A stretch of DNA of 64,000 nucleotides from positions 710 to 64,709 of the forward strand of contig NZ_LMRV01000088.1 of assembly GCF_001428245.1 (NCBI RefSeq), given 5' to 3'. This document shows positions 43,268 to 51,643 of the stretch, piece after piece. The first letter of the stretch is position 1, and each line of letters begins with the position of its first letter. The DNA is from Paenibacillus sp. Soil522 (GTDB lineage: Bacteria > Bacillota > Bacilli > Paenibacillales > Paenibacillaceae). The position numbers and the translations under genes are program-made. The notes under the pieces are model-generated. The model did not search any database. It was given only the letters and a program-made list of their open reading frames with translations, and was not told where the DNA came from.

Positions 43268-44014
43268 ATGAGTGAAGCAGCACAAACATTAGAAGGCTGG
43301 TACTCGCTGCATGATTTCCGCAGCATTGACTGGACCGCTTGGCGCTTAGCCGATGAAAGTGAACGCAGCCGCGCGCTTGACGAGCTGCAATCCTTTTTGC
43401 AGCAATGGGCTGCGGTTGAGGAAAATAAACAAGGCAGCACTGCTTTATATGCAATCGTTGGCCAAAAGGCTGACTTCGTATTCATGCACCTGCGCGAGAC
43501 GCTGGATGAGCTGAACGCGATCGAGACGGCATTCAACAAAACGACGTTCGCAAGCTTCACCTATCCGGTGCATTCCTATGTAAGCGTAGTGGAGCTCAGC
43601 AATTATATGGCGCAGCCAGGCACTGATCCGATGCAAAATCCGGATATCATTGCCAGACTGAAGCCAACACTGCCGAAAGCGAATCATATCTGCTTCTATC
43701 CGATGAACAAACGCCGCGACGGCCAAGATAACTGGTATATGCTCGGCATGGATGAGCGTAAAACGCTTATGCGCAGCCACGGCATGATCGGCCGTCAATA
43801 CGCCGGAAAAGTGAAGCAAATTATTACCGGCTCTGTCGGCTTCGACAACTGGGAATGGGGCGTTACGCTATTCGCCGACGATGCGCTTCAATTCAAGAAG
43901 CTGATTTACGAAATGCGCTTTGATGAAGTGAGCGCGCGCTATGCGGAATTCGGTGACTTCTACGTCGGCAACCTTCTGAACAGCGAGAAATTCGCAGCAT
44001 TGCTTAAGCTGTAA
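43268..44014 (+). CDS. hemQ: Coproheme decarboxylase HemQ (chlorite dismutase family)
   Basis: A 248-residue enzyme that turns coproheme III into protoheme with peroxide, the last step of the Gram-positive heme route. Key residues are Tyr 144 in CFYPMNKRR (radical Tyr) and the proximal His 171 in MRSHGMIGR; the distal pocket lacks the Arg of true chlorite dismutases. The ATG at 43268 is chosen (AAAGGGGC 9 bases upstream). It is divergent from yuiB, and the heme would serve SdhC and cytochromes. Confidence 0.93.
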   Translation: MSEAAQTLEGWYSLHDFRSIDWTAWRLADESERSRALDELQSFLQQWAAVEENKQGSTALYAIVGQKADFVFMHLRETLDELNAIETAFNKTTFASFTYPVHSYVSVVELSNYMAQPGTDPMQNPDIIARLKPTLPKANHICFYPMNKRRDGQDNWYMLGMDERKTLMRSHGMIGRQYAGKVKQIITGSVGFDNWEWGVTLFADDALQFKKLIYEMRFDEVSARYAEFGDFYVGNLLNSEKFAALLKL

Positions 44015-44018
44015 AAAA

Positions 44019-44061
44019 CAAGACAGTCCAAGCCACTCAATCGGCTCGGACTGTCTTTTTG
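44019..44061 (+). terminator. Terminator of hemQ
   Basis: AAGACAGTCC and GGACTGTCTT stem with an inner AGCC/GGCT pairing and TTTTT tail. Confidence 0.85.
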
Positions 44062-44074
44062 TATTGCATGCTGC

Positions 44075-44135
44075 AAAAAAAAAAGCCTTCGCTCTTGGGC
44101 AGCCTATGATGCTGTCCCAAAAGCGAAAGCCTTTT
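44075..44135 (-). terminator. Terminator of the yumB operon
   Basis: Minus strand AAGGCTTTCGCTTTTGGG pairs with CCCAAGAGCGAAGGCTT, a stem of more than 18 bp with few mismatches, followed by ten T residues. Confidence 0.9.
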
Positions 44136-44138
44136 AAA

Positions 44139-44405
44139 TCAGTTATCGTCCTCTTCGTCCTCTTCATCTAAGCCGAGGCGCTTTGCTTCCAAATACTCCT
44201 GGGTCGCACGGTCACGCGCCCTGCCTTTGTCCTTCAAGCGCTCGATCGCCGGCTGTATGAGCAGATCAACTTCCTTTTGCACCGTATAGGCCAAGTCGTA
44301 CCGCGTTTGCGATTCCAGGAAGGAACCAACCTCCATTAATGCGTTGTAACGATCCAGTTCGTCTCTCGTCAGCAAGCCGCGGACTTGTACGCTGCAGTGT
44401 CTCAT
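44139..44405 (-). CDS. Small acidic protein coupled to yumB
   Basis: An 88-residue helical protein ending in a very acidic tail (GLDEEDEEDDN). Its ATG overlaps the yumB stop as TAATG, so translation is coupled. I do not recognise the family. AAAGGGA lies 10 bases upstream. The position suggests a partner or stability factor of the NADH dehydrogenase, which is inference. Confidence 0.7.
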   Translation of the reverse strand: MRHCSVQVRGLLTRDELDRYNALMEVGSFLESQTRYDLAYTVQKEVDLLIQPAIERLKDKGRARDRATQEYLEAKRLGLDEEDEEDDN

Positions 44406-45598
44406 TATAGGAATTTCCCTTTACGAAGAACGAGCGGAATGCCGCCGATAATGAACAGGTAACGAAGGTCGATCGCTTTTTTCAACCAAGCCGCAACGCG
44501 GCCTTTATATTTTTTGCCGAATGCGATACCGATTGCCTCTCCTTTGCCAAGCGATGCTACTGTTCCTTTATTGCTGAACGTGAAGCCCTTAGGAGGCTGA
44601 TTGCGAATCGAAGCGACAAGGTTATGCGCACATACTACGCCTTGCTGCATTGCGATTTGAGCAGTCGGCGGGTATGGACGGCCTTCCGGGTTAAACATCA
44701 GCGAGTTATCACCTACGATATAGATGTTATCATTGCCTGGAACACGTAGAAACTCATCGACCTTTACGCGGCCGCGCATCGTTTCGAAGCCTGCTTCTTC
44801 AATTAGACGGTTACCGCGAATACCGCCGGTCCAAATGACAGTAGCCGATTTGATTTCTTCGCCTTCGCCGACAATTACGCCCTCTGGCGAGCATTCCTTG
44901 ATAGCTGTGCCAATGCGGAACGTAACGCCTTTCTTCGTCAATACGTCCATGCCGTATTCAACGAGCTCAGGATCAAAGCCAGGAAGCGCCGTAGGAGCCG
45001 CTTCAATATTATAAATTTTCACAAGCGCCGGATCTACATCAAATTGCTTGCACAGCTCCGGAATACGGTCGGAAAGCTCGCCGACGAACTCAATGCCTGT
45101 GAAGCCTGCGCCGCCGACAACGAACGTCAAATAATCCGTACGGTGAGGCTCGCGTTTGTAGCGGGCGAATTGATACTCAATATGTTCACGGATCAAACGA
45201 ACCGAGTTAATGCTGCGGATGTTCATAGCATGTTCGCCTAGACCCGGGATACCAAAAGTTTCCGGCTCGCCGCCAAGGCCGATAACCAAATAATCGTATG
45301 ACAGCGTACCGTCTTCAAGAATAACTTTTTTATCCTGCGGACGAATTTGAACAACTGTCGATTTGACGAAATCAATTTTAAATTCATCAATCAATTTAGA
45401 AATGCTCACACGGGCATTTTCCGGATTGTCCGTTCCTGCTGCCGGCATATGGAGATGTGTCGTAATGTAGTGGTAATCATGTTTATTCACTAAAGTGACG
45501 TCAGCTTCATTGTAATTTAATTCTTTTTGCAAACGAAGCGCGGTCAAAACACCGCCGTACCCTGCGCCAAGAATAACGATTTTAGGTATGTTGCTCAT
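44405..45598 (-). CDS. yumB: Type II NADH dehydrogenase (YumB-like)
   Basis: A 397-residue flavoprotein passing electrons from NADH to menaquinone without proton pumping. The FAD-binding fold is IVILGAGYGGVLTALRL at residues 7-23; the NADH-binding fold is TFVVGGAGFTGIEFVGEL around 160-177; IYIVGDNSLM is the second FAD contact and PPTAQIAMQQG the quinone-side segment. It is divergent from yumC. The homologous B. subtilis genes yumB and yumC are also neighbours. Confidence 0.9.
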   Translation of the reverse strand: MSNIPKIVILGAGYGGVLTALRLQKELNYNEADVTLVNKHDYHYITTHLHMPAAGTDNPENARVSISKLIDEFKIDFVKSTVVQIRPQDKKVILEDGTLSYDYLVIGLGGEPETFGIPGLGEHAMNIRSINSVRLIREHIEYQFARYKREPHRTDYLTFVVGGAGFTGIEFVGELSDRIPELCKQFDVDPALVKIYNIEAAPTALPGFDPELVEYGMDVLTKKGVTFRIGTAIKECSPEGVIVGEGEEIKSATVIWTGGIRGNRLIEEAGFETMRGRVKVDEFLRVPGNDNIYIVGDNSLMFNPEGRPYPPTAQIAMQQGVVCAHNLVASIRNQPPKGFTFSNKGTVASLGKGEAIGIAFGKKYKGRVAAWLKKAIDLRYLFIIGGIPLVLRKGKFL

Positions 45599-45931
45599 CG
45601 CTTAATCCCATCCATTCCTCTTATCTTTGTATTTTAAACATTGTGAAAAATTACACAAGCCAAACCGAGTATTTATTAATGATAAGTTCAGTGTGTTCTA
45701 TTTAAAGCGGTTTTATCATTGAATCGCTTACTAATGAGCGATAACTTTCACCGCCCTTCGCAACCAGTCCCGTGCATAACATACATCAGAAATTTTACAT
45801 AGTTTTCAGTAAAAGTTCAAGGGCAATTTGTACGAAATTGTTTAGAGCTGTATACAAATTAATTATTTCCTTCTTCTTCATTGAAAGTTTATAATAAAAA
45901 ACGTAAAGCTTAAAATGTGGAGGTGGCTATC

Positions 45932-46933
45932 TTGTCTAACCTTAAAACAGCCGTAAACCCCGTCGATATAATAATCATCGGTGGAGGGCCTGCGGGATTG
46001 TTCGCTGCTTTCTATGGCGGTATGCGCCAAGCATCAGTGAAACTGATTGAAAGCATGCCCCAGCTAGGCGGTCAGCTTGCAGCGCTTTACCCAGAAAAAT
46101 ATATTTACGACGTTGCCGGATTTCCTAAGGTGACGGCTCAAGAGCTGGTTGACCGGTTGACGGAGCAGCTCAATCATTTCAAACCGGAGATCTGTCTGGA
46201 GGAGAAGGTTACAAATGTCATCAAACATGACGAGCGCCTCTTTGAAATTATAACAGACAAAGCCACACATTTTTCTAAAGCGGTAATTATTACAGCGGGA
46301 GTTGGCGCATTTGAACCGCGTCGGTTAGAACTGCCTGAAGCCGCTCAATTCGAGAAAAAAAATCTTCATTATTTTGTAGGTGATTTGCAGCGCTTTCAGG
46401 GGCAAAGGGTGCTCATTAGCGGTGGAGGTGACTCTGCTGTGGACTGGTCGCTTATGCTGGAAGCCATTGCCGAGAGTGTGACGCTTATTCATCGCCGCGA
46501 TAAATTCCGAGCGCATGAGCATAGCGTGGAGAATCTGATAAAATCCAAGGTGAACGTGCTAACGCCGGTTGAGCTTGCAGCGCTTCATGGTGATGAGAGC
46601 ATTACTAAAGTTACGCTATCGAATGTTAAAACGAAAGAAACGACCGAACTGGATGTCGATGCCGTAATTGTAAACTTTGGCTTCATCTCTTCTCTCGGCC
46701 CGATCGCGGAATGGGGTATCGATATTCAAGGCGGCTCTATTATCGTGGACACCCGGATGGAGACGAATATACCGGGCATCTTCGCCGCAGGCGACGTTAC
46801 AACCTATCCCGGCAAGCTTAAACTTATTGCAGTAGGCTTCGGCGAGGCGCCAACCGCCATTAACAATGCAAAGGTATACGTTGATCCGAGCGCCAAGCTG
46901 TCGCCTGGACACAGCAGCAACATGAAGCTTTAA
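45932..46933 (+). CDS. yumC: Ferredoxin/flavodoxin-NADP+ reductase (thioredoxin-reductase-like, YumC type)
   Basis: A 333-residue homodimeric FAD enzyme. The FAD motif is IIIIGGGPAGLFAAFYGGMR, the NADPH motif VLISGGGDSAVDWSLML, and IFAAGDVTTYPGKLKLIAVG closes the FAD site. It lacks the CxxC of thioredoxin reductases, as expected for this class. The start is TTG at 45932, with GGAGGTGG 5 bases upstream. The 333 bases before it are gene-free, with a TATAAT at about 45891 as a possible -10. Confidence 0.93.
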   Translation: MSNLKTAVNPVDIIIIGGGPAGLFAAFYGGMRQASVKLIESMPQLGGQLAALYPEKYIYDVAGFPKVTAQELVDRLTEQLNHFKPEICLEEKVTNVIKHDERLFEIITDKATHFSKAVIITAGVGAFEPRRLELPEAAQFEKKNLHYFVGDLQRFQGQRVLISGGGDSAVDWSLMLEAIAESVTLIHRRDKFRAHEHSVENLIKSKVNVLTPVELAALHGDESITKVTLSNVKTKETTELDVDAVIVNFGFISSLGPIAEWGIDIQGGSIIVDTRMETNIPGIFAAGDVTTYPGKLKLIAVGFGEAPTAINNAKVYVDPSAKLSPGHSSNMKL

Positions 46934-46959
46934 AATTTATCATTTTAAAATGTTAACAA

Positions 46960-47038
46960 AAGGGTATCCTAACCTTGGCTCATTCATTTCATGCACCTAT
47001 CGCATTCAAATGCAAGGTGTGCCGAGGAGGATACCCTT
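46960..47038 (+). promoter_or_regulatory. Structured leader masking the ribosome site of the zinc-ribbon gene
   Basis: AAGGGTATCCT (46960-46970) is perfectly complementary to AGGATACCCTT (47028-47038), which includes part of the ribosome site GAGGAGG and touches the ATG. Inside lie further pairings, CCTTG with CAAGG and GCACCT with AGGTGtGC around a GCAT/ATGC hairpin. The nested design suggests a cis-acting RNA switch controlling translation. Confidence 0.6.
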
Positions 47039-47281
47039 ATGTTTTGTCCTGTCTGTAACGGAATTCAATCTTTGCATATACGCTGCTCCTCTTGCGCTGG
47101 CGCAATTGTTGATTGCGGTCGATTATCTGATCTAACAGGTCCCTATGCTCCCTATGCGCAGATCGAAGACGAACCGCTTCTAAGTGGTGATGTGTATTTG
47201 CAAAATAATTCAGCTTGCAAGCATCTTTTATATTGCTCGACCTGTAACGAAGCAACAGAGGTTTCCGTTACGGAATGGTAA
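47039..47281 (+). CDS. Small zinc-ribbon-like protein
   Basis: An 80-residue protein with CPVC (residues 3-6), CSSC (about 17-20), a lone Cys near 62 and CSTC (near 68-71), consistent with zinc binding. Without membrane segments. GAGGAGG lies 8 bases before the ATG at 47039. It lies 105 bases after yumC on the same strand behind the structured leader. I do not recognise a named family. Confidence 0.72.
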   Translation: MFCPVCNGIQSLHIRCSSCAGAIVDCGRLSDLTGPYAPYAQIEDEPLLSGDVYLQNNSACKHLLYCSTCNEATEVSVTEW

Positions 47282-47314
47282 TCATGTTGAAAAGACTGCA
47301 AGTTACGACAGGAT

Positions 47315-47458
47315 TTAAGCGGTAATTTTGAAGACTTCCGGATTAAGACGTCTTCGCTTCATTTCGACCGTTAACATCCGAATAAATTCCGGCTCTAATT
47401 CAAAATGAATCGCTGCATAATAAGTGTCTACTAACATTTCGTCAGACAGTAGCTCCAT
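47315..47458 (-). CDS. sda: Sporulation histidine kinase inhibitor Sda
   Basis: A 47-residue protein beginning MELLSDEMLVDTYYAAI and continuing FELEPEFIRMLTVEMKRRRL. The anti-parallel helical hairpin pattern L-S-D-E-x-L-x-x-x-Y and F-I-x-x-x-x-x-E-x-x-R-R matches B. subtilis Sda (46 residues), which blocks the sporulation kinases KinA/KinB when replication is disturbed. AAAGGGTG lies 6 bases before the ATG. The promoter and DnaA boxes upstream support the call, because DnaA controls sda in B. subtilis. Confidence 0.93.
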   Translation of the reverse strand: MELLSDEMLVDTYYAAIHFELEPEFIRMLTVEMKRRRLNPEVFKITA

Positions 47459-47499
47459 ACTACACACCCTTTCTTCCATCCTTTGGTTAATTCTTACTC

Positions 47500-47528
47500 A
47501 TAGTAGCATGGCACTATTAGAAGGACAA
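47500..47528 (-). promoter_or_regulatory. sda promoter
   Basis: TTGTCC (47528-47523), a 17-base spacer and TACTAT (47505-47500) on the minus strand, about 40 bases before the sda start. Confidence 0.65.
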
Positions 47529-47537
47529 CAGCTCCTC

Positions 47538-47637
47538 TTATACACAAGATGTTGTGGATACGGTGTGAATAGCATGTGTATATACAATGAACGATAAGCA
47601 AAATAGGGGGGGGATAATGTGGATATAGTTATCCACA
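47538..47637. promoter_or_regulatory. Cluster of DnaA boxes upstream of sda
   Basis: A perfect TTATCCACA at 47629-47637 and near matches TTATACACA (47538), TGTGGATAC (47553), TGTGAATAG (47564), TGTGTATAT (47575) and TGTGGATAT (47618), the last facing the perfect box across 2 bases. All lie within 100 bases upstream of the sda promoter. The rest of 47638-47752 holds no gene I can see. Confidence 0.8.
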
Positions 47638-47752
47638 GGCCCATCTGTCAGCAAATCTATAAAAAACTTTAATCGTTTTCTATGAATCTATTAATGGAAT
47701 ATATAACCTTATCGCTTACTTTCAATAGAATCGGACGATTTCATTAGCAAAT

Positions 47753-47800
47753 AGAAGGGCTGTCCCTCAAGGTCAATGACCTTTCGGAACAGCCCTTCCA
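47753..47800 (-). terminator. Hairpin after the YheC/YheD gene
   Basis: GAAGGGCTGT and ACAGCCCTTC flank an inner GGTCA/TGACC stem. The tail TATTTGC is only mildly T-rich. Confidence 0.6.
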
Positions 47801-47806
47801 GCACAT

Positions 47807-48478
47807 TTATTGCGGCTTCGTATTTACCTCGAATATCCAAATCTTCCCCTGCTTATCGATGCCGTAGTCAAAACCAAGCTGCCCGATACCGGGATATCTC
47901 GATTCCAGCACGGCGGTTGACCATACGGTAAGCTTACGCATCTTGTCCTTCTTTGCTGATACAAGCGATGCTGACAATGACCGGCTAATACCATGCGCTG
48001 CTGTAACCATTGTTCCTCCCCGGCATAAATTTGTTACGAACAGTCCGGGTCTCGCTATTCGGCCGACCATTGAACGGTATACCCAGCCGGATTTCGTCTT
48101 GACATACTTCACGCGGTAATCGATCGGTCTGCCATTTACTGTAGCTAAATAAATGCCTTTTTGAATCATATATGCTCGACCTTTGCGTTGTTTATGAAGC
48201 GCAGCCAGCAGCGCTGCAAAACTAGCAAACCGTTTCGTCTTTGAATAATACATATAGGCATATCCTTCGCCGTTACGCCAAACCTTAATGACGCCATGGC
48301 CGCCCGTGCCAACCACTGGCTTCACGACTACCATATGATGTGTATCCAGCATGCTACTTAGATGGTTAGCCGTAAATCTGCTTGTAGGAGGAATATGCGG
48401 TGCAATGCTATGATGCGACAGCAGAGCCGCCGTCTTGGCCCATTTGTCCGCAATTCGCCTTCCATAATGTTCACCCAA
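47807..48478 (-). CDS. YheC/YheD family ATP-grasp-like spore coat protein
   Basis: A 223-residue protein with the family pattern: KPVVGTGGHGVIKVW (P-loop-like ATP-grasp lid), YMIQKGIYLATVNGRPIDYRV, and GFDYGIDKQGKIWIFEVNTKPQ (Asp/Glu/Asn metal ligands at the C-terminus). YheC/D proteins are endospore coat-associated in Bacillus. A TTG at 48478 with AAAGGAG 10 bases upstream is preferred; an in-frame ATG at 48517 has only a poor site. The substrate is unknown. Confidence 0.82.
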   Translation of the reverse strand: MGEHYGRRIADKWAKTAALLSHHSIAPHIPPTSRFTANHLSSMLDTHHMVVVKPVVGTGGHGVIKVWRNGEGYAYMYYSKTKRFASFAALLAALHKQRKGRAYMIQKGIYLATVNGRPIDYRVKYVKTKSGWVYRSMVGRIARPGLFVTNLCRGGTMVTAAHGISRSLSASLVSAKKDKMRKLTVWSTAVLESRYPGIGQLGFDYGIDKQGKIWIFEVNTKPQ

Positions 48479-48592
48479 CGATTCCTGTCTCCTTTCCTGT
48501 CGCTTCTTCCATAGCATATGATGGAGAGCTATCTGTCTCTTGGATGAATGACAGAGGTTAGGAGCCTTTATTTACTAGCATCGTTGCGAGAT

Positions 48593-48847
48593 TTAGCCGC
48601 TCGCTCCGACGGGAACCACCAAGGAATAGCCATAATCAAGAGCCGTTAATATACCGAACACCACAAGAAACACGATGCCTGGAATGGTAAAGATATAATC
48701 GGCACGCATAATGCTTTGCGCCATATGATGCAGCGGCTCCGGCGCGCTGCTGCGGTCCTGCCTTATTTTCCAAAAGGCGGTCGTAATGATGTTCCCGAGA
48801 AATAAAACTGCCCCAAGCACATGCAAAAATAAAAATATACGTCCCAT
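48593..48847 (-). CDS. DUF2269-like membrane protein, probably shortened
   Basis: An 84-residue protein with two membrane segments: IFLFLHVLGAVLFLGNIITT with the His/Gly pattern of DUF2269, and IFTIPGIVFLVVFGILTAL. DUF2269 proteins as I know them are about 150 residues with four segments; here the frame stops after SLVVPVGASG, so the second half is missing. GGAGGAGG lies 10 bases before the ATG. It follows the TetR-like gene by 3 bases and may share its transcript. Confidence 0.65.
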   Translation of the reverse strand: MGRIFLFLHVLGAVLFLGNIITTAFWKIRQDRSSAPEPLHHMAQSIMRADYIFTIPGIVFLVVFGILTALDYGYSLVVPVGASG

Positions 48848-48850
48848 AAA

Positions 48851-49282
48851 TCAACGGCCTCCTCCTTGCAAAATAAGAAGCATAAATTGATAAAAATCTT
48901 CCTTCTCGAAGGAGCGCGCGGGCGACGAGCCAGCCTCGGCCAACATGATGTTGCGAATGCACATGCCGTAAGACAGCATGACGAACTGCTCCGCTGCCTT
49001 GCGCGCATCAACGGTTCGATCGATGACGCCTTCGCGTTGTCCGGTCTCAATCCAATAAAGCGATACAGACGTGGAGCGTTCGTGAAATTGCTGCAGCACG
49101 ACTGCAATTCCCGGCTTATCCTTCTGGCTGAGCAAATAGGTCAAAATTTGATTGGCAACGCTGTCCTTCTGCTGAAGCTGAACCAGCCCTTCGGCAATAG
49201 CAAGCAGCGGGCCAGTCAAGTTGCTGCTTTGCTCCACCGCAAGGTGAAAGGATGCATTAATGACTTCCAGCTGCGAAGCCAT
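48851..49282 (-). CDS. TetR-type ligand-binding domain without a DNA-binding domain
   Basis: A 143-residue helical protein (MASQLEVINASFHLAVEQSS at its start) resembling the C-terminal part of TetR regulators: LLAIAEGLVQLQ, WIETGQREGVID and DARKAAEQFVMLSYGM. No helix-turn-helix is encoded upstream: instead the ATG at 49282 is preceded closely by a TetR-style operator and a promoter-like TTTACA-17-TATATT. This looks like a deletion that removed the HTH and fused the promoter to the ligand domain. A longer frame to 49372 runs through the topB terminator and adds no HTH. Confidence 0.6.
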   Translation of the reverse strand: MASQLEVINASFHLAVEQSSNLTGPLLAIAEGLVQLQQKDSVANQILTYLLSQKDKPGIAVVLQQFHERSTSVSLYWIETGQREGVIDRTVDARKAAEQFVMLSYGMCIRNIMLAEAGSSPARSFEKEDFYQFMLLILQGGGR

Positions 49283-49300
49283 TATTAGTTCTCCAATATA

Positions 49301-49320
49301 CAGACCGTCGGTCGGTTTGT
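49301..49320 (-). promoter_or_regulatory. TetR-style operator
   Basis: Contains GACCGACGGTC, a palindrome about a central A/T, within ACCGACCGACGGTC. It lies in the spacer between TTTACA and TATATT on the minus strand. Confidence 0.6.
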
Positions 49321-49351
49321 AAACAAAATTTTCCAGCTGCCTTTGCACAGC

Positions 49352-49393
49352 AAAAAACCGGCAGGCCGCCATCTCTGGCTCTGCTTGCCGGTT
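49352..49393 (-). terminator. Terminator of topB
   Basis: Minus strand ACCGGCA and TGCCGGT with an inner GCC/GGC stem, followed by TTTTTT, just after the topB stop. Confidence 0.85.
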
Positions 49394-49402
49394 TCTCCTT
49401 AA

Positions 49403-51577
49403 TTACTTGCCTGATTGTTTCTCCAGCGCTGCCTTCAGCTTGTCCGCCAAGCTGTTTGACATCGTCGAATTATCGCTGTATTGCTCGATAAGCTTCTGGT
49501 TCTGCTTTCGGCCCACTTTGCCGCTCTGCTTGTCGCCAAGCATTTCGATGACATTACAAGGCCTGCACTGCGCATACTTGCCTGCTTTGCCGTCTTTCAT
49601 TTCCATTTTCTTATGGCATTGCGGACAGCGCTTGTTGGAAAGCGCAGGCTCCGCTGCACGCCGATAGCCGCATTCGCGATCAGAGCAAACGAGCGATTTG
49701 CCGCGCTTGCCGTTAATTTCGAGCAAAGGCTTCTCGCAATCCGGACAGCGGGAATGCGTCAGGTTATGCGGCTTGTATTCCTTCGTCTCCGCAATGACCT
49801 CGGATACCCATTTCTTCGCTTGCTCGCGCACACCCTTCATAAAGGCTGCCGGATCGCCCTTGCCCTTCGCAATCCGCTCCAGCTCCTGTTCCCACCTGGC
49901 AGTCAAATCAGGGCTTCTGAGCTCGTTAACGACCAGCTCGATAAGCTGTTTGCCTTTTCCCGTCGGCATCAGCTTGTTTTGCGTACGTGTAATGGTGTCC
50001 GTGCCCAGCAGCTTTTCAATAATATCGGCGCGCGTTGCAGGCGTACCCAGGCTATGCTTCTCCATCCGGGTAAGCAGCGTCGCTTCCGTATACCGTGCAG
50101 GCGGCAGCGTTCGCAGCTCCCGTACTTTTTCCTGCTTGATAGGCAGCGCCTGTCCCAACTGAAGCGGAGGAAGAAGCTGCGCCGGCTGGCGGTCGGCTTT
50201 GCCTTGTCCAGAGCCGCTGCCTTCGCTCTCATCGTCTTCCTCCTCATCTTGGCCGGAAGCATACGAATCGGACTGATAAATTTCCTTCCAGCCCTTTTCC
50301 TTCTCGATTTTTCCCTTCGCATAAAGCAGGTCCCTGCCTGCCGCCAGTACGACGCTCGTCTCGTCATACCGGTAAGGACCATAAAACAAAGCGATAAACC
50401 GCCTTACGATAAGATCGTACAGCTTGCGCTCATCACTGCTTAATGCCCCCAAATTAACAAATTGCTCGGTTGGAATAATAGCGTGATGATCCGTTACCTT
50501 GCTGTCATCGACGATCCTTTTCGTAATGGGAAGCTGCATCCGAACCAGCTTTCGTGCCAGCTGCGCATAGGGGCCGATGGCGATGCTCTCCAAACGGCCC
50601 TTCAGGGTGGGCACCATGTCACTGGACAAATATCTCGAATCCGTACGCGGATAGGTAACAAGCTTATGCTGCTCGTACAGCTTCTGAAGAACGTTGGATG
50701 TTTGCTTAGCCGAGAAGCCAAGCCGTTTGTTCGCATCCCGCTGCAGCTCGGTCAGATCGTACGCCTGAGGATGAGGCTCCGATTTCTCGACGGTGCGAAG
50801 CTTGTCAACCTTCGCATTCCCCCTTTGAATTCGGGCAGCTGTCGCATCGGCTTCAGCACGGTCCCACACCCTTCCGTCATGCGCTTCCTGCTCTCTCCAA
50901 AGCGCCGTGAACGATCCAAACTCGGCTGTTACATGCCAATAAGGCTGCGATTGAAACGATTGTATTTCCTGCTCCCGCTCCATCAGCATCGCGAGTGTAG
51001 GTGTTTGCACCCGGCCTGCGGCCAACTGCGCATTATATTTCGTCGTTAATGCTCTTGTTACATTCAAGCCGATCAGCCAGTCAGCTTCGGCGCGGCAAAC
51101 AGCCGAAGCATACAAATTATTATAGTCCTTACCGGGCTTTAGACTGCTGAAGCCATCCTTAATCGCCTTATCCGTCTGGGACGAAATCCAAAGCCGCTTG
51201 AAGGGCTTGCGCCAATGGACAAGCTCCATGATCCAGCGTGCCACGAGTTCTCCTTCCCGGCCGGCATCGGTAGCGATAATAAGCTCGCTAATATCCTGCC
51301 GCTTGCAAAGCTGAGCTACCGCGCGGAATTGCTGCGACGTTTCCTTCATCACCTTCAAGTTCATTTTCGGCGGAAGCAGCGGCAGGTCCTCCAAATTCCA
51401 GGTCTTATATTTCGGATCGTATTCCTCCGGTTCTGCCAGCGTCACCAAATGACCCAGCGCCCAGGTTACGACATAGGTAGAGCCTTCCATATAGCCTTTA
51501 TGCTTCTGTCCGCAGCCGAGCACGCGGGCAATTTCTTTCGCCACGCTCGGCTTCTCCGCCAATACCAGCGATTTCAT
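49403..51577 (-). CDS. topB: DNA topoisomerase III
   Basis: A 724-residue type IA topoisomerase, which decatenates and relaxes DNA by single-strand passage. The TOPRIM domain starts LVLAEKPSVAKEIARVLGC with ATDAGREGELVARWI (DxD-type acidic pair). The active-site Tyr is in KLVTYPRTDSRYLS. The C-terminus carries two four-Cys zinc fingers (CPDCEKPLLEINGKRGKSLVC and CPQCHKKMEM). Length and order match B. subtilis TopB. GGAG lies 12 bases before the ATG. Confidence 0.95.
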   Translation of the reverse strand: MKSLVLAEKPSVAKEIARVLGCGQKHKGYMEGSTYVVTWALGHLVTLAEPEEYDPKYKTWNLEDLPLLPPKMNLKVMKETSQQFRAVAQLCKRQDISELIIATDAGREGELVARWIMELVHWRKPFKRLWISSQTDKAIKDGFSSLKPGKDYNNLYASAVCRAEADWLIGLNVTRALTTKYNAQLAAGRVQTPTLAMLMEREQEIQSFQSQPYWHVTAEFGSFTALWREQEAHDGRVWDRAEADATAARIQRGNAKVDKLRTVEKSEPHPQAYDLTELQRDANKRLGFSAKQTSNVLQKLYEQHKLVTYPRTDSRYLSSDMVPTLKGRLESIAIGPYAQLARKLVRMQLPITKRIVDDSKVTDHHAIIPTEQFVNLGALSSDERKLYDLIVRRFIALFYGPYRYDETSVVLAAGRDLLYAKGKIEKEKGWKEIYQSDSYASGQDEEEDDESEGSGSGQGKADRQPAQLLPPLQLGQALPIKQEKVRELRTLPPARYTEATLLTRMEKHSLGTPATRADIIEKLLGTDTITRTQNKLMPTGKGKQLIELVVNELRSPDLTARWEQELERIAKGKGDPAAFMKGVREQAKKWVSEVIAETKEYKPHNLTHSRCPDCEKPLLEINGKRGKSLVCSDRECGYRRAAEPALSNKRCPQCHKKMEMKDGKAGKYAQCRPCNVIEMLGDKQSGKVGRKQNQKLIEQYSDNSTMSNSLADKLKAALEKQSGK

Positions 51578-51643
51578 TTACGTTGTTCGCTCCATTTCAT
51601 ATCGATGCCATTTTTGCTTCCAGAAAAGAAAGCGCATCATTCA

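Noticed and set aside
49403..51577. Long plus-strand open frames opposite topB, such as 49481-50443.
   Set aside because: They lie wholly within topB on the other strand, have no ribosome sites and show no family pattern; they come from codon bias of the real gene.
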